Below, piece by piece: positions 1 to 7,100 of a DNA stretch of 18,625 nucleotides (its first letter is position 1; every line of letters starts with the position of its first letter). The notes under the pieces are model-generated. The model was given only the letters and a program-made list of their open reading frames with translations. It made no database searches and was not told the DNA's origin. The stretch comes from an uncultured Treponema sp. Its GTDB lineage: Bacteria; Spirochaetota; Spirochaetia; Treponematales; Treponemataceae. The translations under genes were made by a program, and so were the position numbers. The stretch covers positions 1-18,625 of the forward strand of contig CALBGU010000088.1 in NCBI GenBank assembly GCA_937893155.1, written 5' to 3'.

Positions 1-156
1 ACAACCGAGGTTATCGGCAAGGGCTTGAGCAACGCTTCAACAGCTGTGCCGAATACGCAGTTGGTTGCCGTGAATGCCGAAATCCGCAATCACCCGATTG
101 AAGTCGTCGGACGAAAGCTCCGTGCATATATGACCGCGATGAAGCCTGTGGTGTGA
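1..156 (+). CDS. 3' end of an unidentified protein gene
   Basis: The frame is open from the first base of the window to a TGA at 154-156, giving the last 51 residues of a protein whose start lies outside. The tail contains VIGKGLSNAS, a NAEIRNHPIEVV stretch and ends YMTAMKPVV. I do not recognise the family. The composition looks like an ordinary soluble domain with no membrane segment. A promoter-like sequence starts only three bases after the stop, and the next terminator is about 95 bases further on, so this gene is probably the last of its unit. It is real by open frame and composition, but no function can be assigned from this fragment. Confidence 0.55.
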   Translation, partial: TTEVIGKGLSNASTAVPNTQLVAVNAEIRNHPIEVVGRKLRAYMTAMKPVV

Positions 157-158
157 GA

Positions 159-187
159 TTGACTAATCGCAGGTTGTGTGGTATCAT
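159..187 (+). promoter_or_regulatory. Promoter-like TTGACT-17-TATCAT
   Basis: A -35 like TTGACT (159-164), a 17-base spacer and a -10 like TATCAT (182-187) predict transcription from about 194. The -10 sits inside an 8-bp perfect inverted repeat, CGCAGGTT (168-175) and AACCTGCG (211-218), which could be an operator or a structure around the start site. The only thing downstream before a terminator is about 90 bases of non-coding or tiny-ORF sequence. Confidence 0.45.
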
Positions 188-193
188 TTTACA

Positions 194-286
194 TATAGAA
201 GGTCTCCATTAACCTGCGGTTTCAATCCGTAAAGAGATGAACTTTATTGAACGACCGTCCGAACTTTTTGGGCGGTCGTAGTTTTT
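194..286 (+). ncRNA. Candidate small RNA between a promoter and a terminator
   Basis: The predicted transcript runs from about 194 to the T-run after the hairpin at 251-279, roughly 90 nt. It holds a small internal hairpin (TGCGG/CCGTA, 215-231 region) and a 3' intrinsic terminator, the usual layout of a bacterial small RNA. A 14-codon reading frame beginning ATGAACTTT overlaps the terminator stem, but no good ribosome site is separable from it. I recognise no known RNA family. Alternatively it is the 3' leader of a lost gene. Confidence 0.25.
251..286 (+). terminator. Intrinsic terminator
   Basis: The stem is ACGACCGTCC (251-260) with GGGCGGTCGT (270-279), ten pairs including one G-T wobble. 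It has a 9-base loop and is followed by AGTTTTTG. It closes the short unit that begins near 194. Confidence 0.65.
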
Positions 287-294
287 GAGGCTTT

Positions 295-378
295 ATGTTT
301 TCGCTGTATCCGAGCGGCAAGTCGATTCGCGGAATGAACAGCGAGATGTATTATGAAAACTATGCTACAAAAAAATAA
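295..378 (+). CDS. Possible 27-residue small ORF
   Basis: ATG at 295 is preceded by GAGG (287-290) at a spacing of four bases, and the frame runs to TAA at 376-378. The product begins MFSLYPSGKS and ends YYENYATKK. It lies between two terminators and has no visible promoter. It could be the surviving tail of a larger, perhaps phage-derived, gene, or chance. The only support is the ribosome site and the plausible amino-acid composition, so it is reported with low confidence. Confidence 0.2.
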   Translation: MFSLYPSGKSIRGMNSEMYYENYATKK

Positions 379-408
379 GCCTGCCCGCAAATAAATGCGA
401 ACAGGCTT
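377..408. terminator. Bidirectional intrinsic terminator
   Basis: The outer stem is AAGCCTG (377-383) with CAGGCTT (402-408), and inner pairs CGCA/TGCG extend it. On the minus strand it is followed by ATTTTTTT, so it mainly ends the lipoprotein gene whose stop is at 422-424. On the plus strand the tail is weaker. Confidence 0.7.
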
Positions 409-421
409 TGTTCTCAAGGCT

Positions 422-889
422 TTACATTCTTGTCAACTTAATGTTGTATAAGTAGCTATTAAATGTACCGCTTAATGTAATTGTGCTAGACTCTGGGTTT
501 GAAACATAAGTAGAAACATCTTTGCCGTTGCAGTAGTATTTGCTACCAATCTTTTCGATTGTCAACGAAGGAACAGTTTCAATTGTATAACTGCTACCTG
601 AACCATCGTAATACTTAGCATTGAAAGAAATACGATACGTCTTAGAGTTCGTATTTGTCATTGCATCTGTTGACCATCTTACAATCGCGGTGTACGCCTC
701 TGTAGTGTCATCTTGATAGATAGCGTTGCCGTCGACAGTTCCGCTTGCAGTGTAGTAATATGTGTTCGTTGTTTCAGTTTGGTAGTACACATCTACGTCT
801 GCTTCGTCGCTCTCTTGCTTGCAAGACGCAAAAGCAAAAGCCATTGCAGTAGCAAAAAAAATTGCTGCAATCTTCTTCATCTTTCCCAT
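422..889 (-). CDS. Small putative lipoprotein
   Basis: This 155-residue protein has a lipoprotein export signal: basic MGKMKK, a hydrophobic stretch at residues 7-22 and a lipobox ending FASC with Cys23 as the expected lipidated residue. The mature part is rich in Thr, Ser and Tyr (for example residues 35-55), with alternating polar and hydrophobic residues typical of a beta-sandwich, and has one more Cys in KYYCNGKD. The start at 889 is favoured over the Met three codons later because GGAG lies five bases upstream. The gene stands alone, diverging from the secreted protein at 1115, and ends in a good terminator. Its role is unknown; it is probably anchored in a membrane facing the periplasm or cell surface. 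No family was recognised. Confidence 0.8.
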   Translation of the reverse strand: MGKMKKIAAIFFATAMAFAFASCKQESDEADVDVYYQTETTNTYYYTASGTVDGNAIYQDDTTEAYTAIVRWSTDAMTNTNSKTYRISFNAKYYDGSGSSYTIETVPSLTIEKIGSKYYCNGKDVSTYVSNPESSTITLSGTFNSYLYNIKLTRM

Positions 890-931
890 AAAAACTCCTT
901 TCCCCGTAAAATTCGAGGATATTGTTAGGAT

Positions 932-970
932 TTTTCCGCAAAACGAGCATTAGCGATGTTTTGCGGAAAA
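932..970. repeat. 13-bp perfect inverted repeat in divergent intergenic region
   Basis: TTTTCCGCAAAAC (932-944) and GTTTTGCGGAAAA (958-970) are exact reverse complements separated by 13 bases. The pair lies about 45 bases upstream of the lipoprotein start. It could be a regulator site or, if transcribed leftward, a strong hairpin in the leader. It is not followed by a convincing T-run for termination on either strand. Confidence 0.75.
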
Positions 971-986
971 GGAATTTGTCAATTTC

Positions 987-1010
987 TTTTCCTAGTGTAC
1001 ACTAGGAAAA
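987..1010. promoter_or_regulatory. Perfect 24-bp palindrome, likely operator
   Basis: The half-site TTTTCCTAGTGT (987-998) is followed directly by its exact complement ACACTAGGAAAA (999-1010) with no spacer. A gapless palindrome of this length is typical of a dimeric regulator site. It lies about 32 bases upstream of the -35 box of the promoter for the gene at 1115 and could also act on the divergent lipoprotein gene. An A/T-rich tract (1011-1040) follows. The cognate regulator is not identifiable. Confidence 0.6.
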
Positions 1011-1041
1011 TTTTTAAAATTTTTAAGATGGATTTTTGTAT

Positions 1042-1070
1042 TTGACAAAAAAAGAATCGGCATATAGATT
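1042..1070 (+). promoter_or_regulatory. Promoter TTGACA-17-TAGATT
   Basis: A consensus TTGACA (1042-1047), 17-base spacer and TAGATT (1065-1070) predict a start near 1077, giving a leader of about 38 nt before the ATG at 1115. The A/T-rich block upstream could serve as an UP element. TATAGA at 1063 with a shorter spacer is an alternative -10. Confidence 0.55.
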
Positions 1071-1114
1071 TTTGAAGGTGGCGCAAAACCGATTTTATAT
1101 GTTGAGGGATTTTT

Positions 1115-3458
1115 ATGAATCGCATAGCAGTTGTTTTGAGCGGCATTTTTTTTGCAGTTTCTCTGCCGATTTTTTCGATTGACGGCGGCTATTTTTTCGG
1201 CGACGGCGGCAGGGGCAATCGTGTTTTGATATACACATCGACGATTGAAAATGGAAAAAACGAAGATGAATGGATTTCGCAAAAGATAAAGCGTGATTTG
1301 ATAAACGATTTTGTCAATTATTCGAATATCGACGTGATAGATTTTTCCGAAAAAGACACGATTTTGAAGTTGCAAAAAGATTCCGAAAGCGCGTTTTACA
1401 GCGACGAAAATCCGCTCGAATTGGGAAAAGCAATTCAAGCAAAATCGTATGTTCGGCTGGTGAGCACGAAGCATCGGGATTCTTTTAGCCTTTCTGCGAC
1501 GATTACGAATATTGAAACGGGCAAAATCGAGGGCAGTTTTTCTTCCAAGCAGTTTTCTGAAAGCGATTTTGTAACGCAGGCTCACGGCGAGGCGGCGGCG
1601 GTGCTGCTCGAGCAGTTGGGGGTGCAGTTGACGGCGGCGGGGAAGCGTATGCTGCAATATGGCACGTTTTCGCGGACGGCGGCGGAATCTGAGGAAAATC
1701 TGGAAACGTACAAAGCCGAAATTGTGCGCCTTGAAAAAGAGCAGGCGGAATTGCTGAAAAATCGCAGCACCGAAATTGATGTTGAAGCGCAAAATGCCCG
1801 CCTTGAAGTGCAAAAGCATATTTTGTTGCAGCAAAAGAGCAACGAGGAAGAGCGTTTGGCGCGGCTTTACGAGGACGAAAAGCGAAAAAGCGAAGAGGAG
1901 CGATTGAGCAAAGAGCGAAGCGAGGAGCAGCAAAAGAAAATCGCACAGCTTTCGTTTGAAATTGAGCAAAAAGCCGCAAAAATTCGCCAGAAAAAACTCG
2001 AAGATATGCCGATTTTACAGCAAATTGATGTTATTGAAGGCGAAAAACAGATTTTATTTTTGAATGAGCAGGCAATTTTGCAAAATCTTGCGGCTTTTAA
2101 TGCAGAACAGGAAAAATCGTGCAATGCAGAAATTGAACAGCGCAAAAAACAGCCACCGCGCACAAATGAAATGAATCCAGACGGCTCGCTAAACGAAACG
2201 GGACGGCTGGTGCTGGAAAGCGATGTTGAGGCGATTCGGCAAAAATACGCAAAAATTATCAGCGACAATCAGCGGCGAATGGACGAAAGCGCGGGAAAAT
2301 CGCAGGAGATTTTGCGCAAAAAAAATCATCGACGATATTCATATTTTGGAAAACAAACAATATACCGCGGATTCTCTTTTGCAAAGCGACAGCGTGTATT
2401 TTCGCGTGGGAAATTACGATGGCTCGCAAAAATCGGGCGGTTGGAATTATGCGCTGTCGTTCTTTTTTGCGGGGAATGCGGTGTATGCAACGACGGGGCT
2501 GCTCTCGTATTCGGATATTACGGGGTTGCCTGTGCCGAAATATCCATCTGGAAAAGACCCCAAGCGCGCAGAGAAAATCAAAGTCTACAATGATTATCAA
2601 GACAATGTGGAAGCCTACGACAGCTTTTTCCGCTTGAATGTGCCGTATATTCGCGCGGTTTTGACGTATTCGGTGAAGGCGTGCGACATAAAAAATGCGT
2701 CGCATTATACCATTGAAATCGACTCAATCGAGTTTTTCAATGTGCAAAACAATGCGCTGATTGCCAAAACGAAACCGTCTTATTCGTGTGAGTATGTGTA
2801 CAATCCGCAAACGGCGGTGAATTGGAATCAAAAAAGAGTGCGCGTGCGGCAGGCAAAGCGCGAGGTGCGGACGGCAAAGCGTGAAGCCAAGATGGACAAA
2901 AATCCGTGGGCGTATCATTGGCGCAGAAACGGCGGTATGGGCGGCGGCGGTATGAATGTGGGGCAGTGGCAGGACGGCGGCGTTTTTGCGGATTTTTATT
3001 TTGACTTTCCGATTTCTTCGTGGCTTTTTTTGGATTTCGACTTTAAATGGAGTTATGCCGACAAAGGTCCGTTTGTGCTCGACAAAAGTTCTGTGGACAA
3101 AACATATACTGCGGTCGAAGAGTATTTGCTCTACAGCGTACTGGCGGGGATTGGCATAAATAAGCGCCTGCACTTTTTTGAGTATCACCCGAATCTGTAT
3201 TATCTTTTGAGTGCGGGATATATGGATTTTTCTTATAATTACGGCTTGGTTAAAGCGACGAATAAGCTCTCTGAATCATCGAGCACGGTTGTGCACACGG
3301 TGGGAATGAGCTTCCCGCTGGGAAACGGCTCTGGCAAGTATTTCAACATCGATGTGCGTTATTCGCGCTTCTGCTTTCCAGAGTTTGACAGCGTGGACGC
3401 ATTTTCGGCAGGATTGCGCTTCAATGCGCCCATGTGGAATTGCTCTCGCTCAGACTAA
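1115..3458 (+). pseudogene. Secreted LpoB/CsgG-like, coiled-coil, barrel protein, frameshifted
   Basis: ATG 1115 follows GAGGG by five bases and begins a signal peptide (residues 1-20, cleavage after about FSI). Residues 35-150 resemble the LpoB/CsgG-like lipoprotein fold (VLIYTS, DVIDFSEKD, SYVRLVSTKH). Residues 190-297 are a Glu/Lys/Gln-rich coiled coil. The rest holds a basic segment (RVRQAKREVRTAKRE), Gly-rich GGMGGGGM and about 170 residues of aromatic-alternating strands ending in a beta-barrel-like tail. The reading frame breaks at an A8 run (2318-2325). Frame 1 runs on into nonsense to 2593, whereas the next frame continues as ILRKKIIDDIHILENK to the TAA at 3456-3458. With seven A's the protein would be one 780-residue chain. 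It is likely an outer-membrane or periplasmic protein. Whether it is broken, phase-variable, slippage-decoded or a sequencing artefact cannot be decided here. Confidence 0.7.
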
Positions 3459-3778
3459 CTGCGTGCGGTAGTGCTCCTCGATTTCGTTGCTCCAGCCGTC
3501 ATCTGCTTCTTTGCCGCACCGATAGGTCGATACAAAATTGCTCACACACGCAAAATTAACCACCGTGCCAATCCCGTCGCAGCGAAACCGCACCGCCCTG
3601 CCTTTTTTGATGCCGAGCCGCTCTCCTTCCGCCGCGCTTCAAAAAGAGCCTCGCTCCCTGCCGCCCTGTAAATCGCGCTGTCCGTGCCTCTGCCGATTGC
3701 CGCGCGATGATTTGCCGTGTTGACGATTGCGTCCGCGCGCACTTTCGTGATGTCGTTTCTAAAAATCTTGAATGCCAT
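3450..3778 (-). pseudogene. Macro-domain (ADP-ribose-binding) gene remnant
   Basis: From ATG 3778 the product starts MAFKIFRNDITKVRADAIVNTAN, then GRGTDSAIYRAAG. This matches the N-terminal signature of macro-domain hydrolases (DAIVNAAN and G-GVDxAIxxAAG type motifs), which bind ADP-ribose or remove it from O-acetyl groups and proteins. A complete domain is about 140-180 residues, but only about 45 are recognisable. After EARRKE the frame runs out at about 3542. A 2-base shift at a GAGAG run (about 3621-3625) would continue as RLGIKKGRAV and end EEHYRTQLV at TGA 3450-3452, overlapping the convergent gene's end. The rest of the fold (HTVGP, glycine-rich loop) is not seen. It is judged a decayed gene. 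Confidence 0.6.
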
Positions 3779-3784
3779 AGTGTT

Positions 3785-3814
3785 ATTATACCGCCCGCCC
3801 GCGCTTTTTGCCAA
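3785..3814 (-). promoter_or_regulatory. Leaderless-type promoter of macro remnant
   Basis: On the minus strand TTGGCA (3809-3814), an 18-base spacer and a perfect TATAAT (3785-3790) are followed by exactly six bases (AACACT) and then the ATG at 3778. Transcription would begin at or within a base of the start codon. There is no ribosome-binding sequence between the -10 and the ATG. Confidence 0.5.
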
Positions 3815-3818
3815 AAAT

Positions 3819-4050
3819 CCCCCGCACTAAATATTGTGAGCAGGAAAAATCAAAAAGTCGACCCCGCAATATTTATTGCGAGCAGGAAAATGCAAAAAGC
3901 CGACCCCGCAATATTTATTGCGAGCAGGAAAAATCAAAAAGTCGCCTCCGCACTATTTATTGTGAGTAGGAAAAATCAAAAAGTCGACCCCGCACTATTT
4001 ATTGCGAGCAGGAAAAATCAAAAAATCGCCCTCGCTCAATTTAGAGCGAG
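3819..4050. repeat. Tandem array: six 42-bp units, each with a hairpin
   Basis: The core CGC recurs at 3823, 3865, 3907, 3949, 3991 and 4033, a strict 42-bp period. Each unit has a variable, self-complementary part followed by a conserved A-rich part of the type AGCAGGAAAAATCAAAAAGTC. The hairpin arms differ: CGCAAT/ATTGCG in units 2 and 3, CAC/GTG in units 1 and 4, and CTCGCTC/GAGCGAG in unit 6. Forty-two base pairs is close to four helical turns, so the A-tracts fall on one face of the DNA. The array lies between the macro remnant and purL promoters, about 70 bases upstream of the purL -35. Because 42 is a multiple of three, the array gives an apparent 138-codon frame, but unit differences are mostly amino-acid-changing and no gene is supported. 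Confidence 0.9.
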
Positions 4051-4119
4051 CAAAACGGGCGTGATTCGTTCCGACTTCGCTCAACGAACGATTAAATATC
4101 AAGTAACAGAGAGGGGCTG

Positions 4120-4148
4120 TTGAATAACGGGGGAGATTTTTTTATAAT
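4120..4148 (+). promoter_or_regulatory. purL promoter, predicts leaderless mRNA
   Basis: TTGAAT (4120-4125), a 17-base spacer and a perfect TATAAT (4143-4148) form a near-consensus promoter. Six bases (GGCAAT) separate the -10 from the ATG at 4155, so the expected +1 is the A of the start codon. In-frame codons upstream back to a TAA at 4125-4127 include no start. GGGGGAG at 4129-4135 is about 19 bases from the ATG, too far for normal ribosome binding. Confidence 0.65.
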
Positions 4149-4154
4149 GGCAAT

Positions 4155-7100
4155 ATGTTTCGCATCTATATTGAAAGAAAGGCTGGCTTTCAGAATGAGG
4201 CTCGCCGCATTTATTCAGAAGTAAAGGATTTTTTGGGCATTTCGGGCGTTACCGGCGTGCGTTACCTCAACCGCTACGACATCGAAAACACGACCGATGA
4301 AGTGGCGAATATCGCCGCAAAGCGCATTTTTTCGGAAGCGCAGAGCGATACGGTCTTCTTCGGCAAAGCCGAGATTGCCGCGGGCGATACCGTGATTATC
4401 TCGGAGTATTTGCCCGGGCAGTACGACCAGCGGGCTGACAGCGCTGAGCAATGCCTTACGCTGCTTCGCGAGAGCCTCAAGGCAAGCACGCGCGTAGGCG
4501 AAAAACCGCCGAGAGTGCGTTGTGCGAAGGTCGTCGTTTTGAGCGGAAATATCGCCGCTGAAGATGTGAAACGAATTGAGAATTATCTTGTCAATCCTGT
4601 TGATTCGCGCCTGACCAATGATTCAATCCCTGAAACACTTGAAATGAAGAGTGCAGAGCCTGCCGATATTCCTGTCGTCGCAGGCTTTGTTTCTATGGGG
4701 GAAGATGAGCTTGCTGCATATCGCGCAAAAATGGGTTTGGCGATGGACGAGGCGGACGTGAAGTGGATGCAGGATTATTTTAAGAGCATTTCACGCGACC
4801 CGACGGAAACGGAAATCCGCGTGCTCGACACCTACTGGAGCGACCACTGCCGCCATACCACGTTCAGCACGGAACTGACGAATATCGCTATTGAGGACGG
4901 CGATTTTAAGGGCGTGTTTGAAAAATCGCTCGAGAATTATCACGCAATGCGCACGGAGCTTTACGCACAGCGCACAGACAAAAAAGTAACGCTGATGGAT
5001 ATGGCGACTATCGGCGCGAAATATTTGCGAAAGCACGGCAAACTTGAAGACCTCGAGGTGAGCGAGGAAAATAATGCGTGTTCGATTTTCATCGATGTGA
5101 AATACACGGACGCGGAAAAGGCTGGCGAGACGGAGCGCTGGCTGTTGCAGTTCAAGAACGAAACGCACAATCACCCCACGGAAATCGAGCCGTTTGGAGG
5201 AGCGGCAACGTGTATCGGCGGCGCAATCCGAGACCCGCTTTCGGGGCGTGCGTGGGTGTATCAGGCGATGAGAATCACGGGCGCGGCTGACCCGACGGTG
5301 CCGCTTTCTGCGACGCTGCACGGCAAATTGCCGCAGGTGAAACTGACGAGAGAGGCTGCGCAGGGATTTTCGAGCTACGGCAACCAAATCGGTTTGACGA
5401 CGGGGCAGGTTGCAGAAATTTATCACCCGGGCTATGTGGCAAAGCGAATGGAACTCGGCGCGGTGATTGCCGCAAGTCCGTACAAAAACGTTCTGCGCGA
5501 AACACCCGAAGCGGGCGACATCGTGGTGCTTGTGGGCGGCGGCACGGGGCGTGACGGCATCGGCGGCGCGACTGGCTCAAGCAAAGTGCATACCGAACAG
5601 TCCGTTACGACGGCGGCGGCGGAAGTGCAAAAGGGCAACGCCGTGGAAGAGCGCAAGATTCAGCGTCTGTTCCGAAAGAGCGAGGTGAGCGGCATTATCC
5701 GCAGAAGCAATGACTTTGGTGCGGGCGGCGTGTCGGTTGCGGTCGGTGAGCTTGCAAGCGGGCTGGACATCAATTTGGACGCGGTGCCAAAAAAATACGA
5801 GGGCTTGAACGGCACGGAGCTGGCGATTAGCGAATCGCAGGAGCGAATGGCGGTTGTGGTGCGTGCTGGCGATGTGGAAAAGTTCATCAAGGCGGCGAAT
5901 GCAGAAAATCTCAACGCGGTGGTTGTTGCGACGGTTACCGACACGAACAAACTCGTGATGAAATGGCGCGGAAAGACGATTGTTTCTCTTGACCGCAGTT
6001 TCCTCGACACCGCAGGCGCACCTCACGCGGCGGCGGCAACGCTCCCGAACCCCAAGCGCGCGGAATGCCCGATTTTTAAGCCGCTGGCAAGCGTTTCAAA
6101 TGCACAGGGCACAAAAGAAAAATGGCTGGCAAATATCGCAGACCTTGCGTGCTGTTCTGAGCGCGGTTTGGGCGAGCGATTCGACGGCTCAATCGGCGCG
6201 AGCAGTGTGCTTATGCCGTATGGCGGAAAATACCAGTGCACGCCCGAAGCGGGTATGGTTGCGAAAATCCCCGTGGCGTCTCCGCGCGAGACTTCAACGG
6301 TGAGTTTGATGAGCTACGGCTATGACCCGCGATTGAGCGAATGGAGTGCGTGGCACGGCGCACAATACGCGGTGATGGATTCCCTCGTCAAAATTTTGTG
6401 TATGGGCGGAAATCCTGCGGCGGCGCGCTTGACGTTCCAAGAGTTCTTTGGGCGCGCGGTGGACGAAAAAAGCTGGGGAAAGCCAGCGGCGGCTCTTCTG
6501 GGCGCATTGGACGCGCAAAAGGCGTCGGGGTGCGCTTCTATCGGCGGCAAAGACAGTATGAGCGGCACTTTTGAGCATTTGAACGTGCCGAATACGCTTG
6601 TGTCTTTTGCGGTGGCGACGGACGACGTGAAGAATATCACGAGCGGCGCATTCAAAAAAGCGGGCAGCAGCGTCTATGTGGTCGATGTGCCGCGCGATGA
6701 ACAGTTTGCGCTTGATTGGACGGCGTTTTTGCAGATTGCCGCGTCGGTGTATGAGCTGAACAAGGCGGGAAAAATCCGTGCGATGTATCCTGTTGTCGCG
6801 GGCGGCATTGCGGAAGCGGTGAGCAAAATGGCGATGGGCAATCGCATTGGCGCGGCGCTTTCTATTGATGAGGCGGAGCTTTTTGGCTCTCGGTTTGCGT
6901 CGTTTATTGTGGAAACAGACGAGAATCTTGCTTTTGGTCGCTTGATTGGAAAAACAATCAGCGCAAAAGAAATAACCGTCGGCACTACTTCGATTGCGCT
7001 TTCCGACATCGAATCGGCGTGGGAAAAGACGCTCGCGAAAGTGTTCCCGCCGGTATCGAGCGCGGAAAAGGGCGCAGAATTGCCGAGTTGGGCAAAAGCA

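Noticed and set aside
215..231. tRNA T-arm-like hairpin (TGCGG TTTCAAT CCGTA)
   Set aside because: The loop has C in the wrong place for the TTCRANY consensus, and no acceptor, D or anticodon arms fit around it.
992..1969. 325-codon minus-strand ORF opposite the secreted protein
   Set aside because: It is a shadow of the coiled-coil gene on the plus strand: Arg/Phe/Leu-rich, no domain, no ribosome site.
3819..4050. CRISPR array
   Set aside because: The conserved part is followed by near-identical palindromic segments, not unique spacers, and no cas gene is present.
3707..4123. 138-codon plus-strand ORF with a 14-residue repeat (SRKNQKV.PA.FIA)
   Set aside because: The open frame is a by-product of a 42-bp DNA repeat (42 is divisible by three). 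Unit-to-unit differences change amino acids, each unit is palindromic, and there is no ribosome site.
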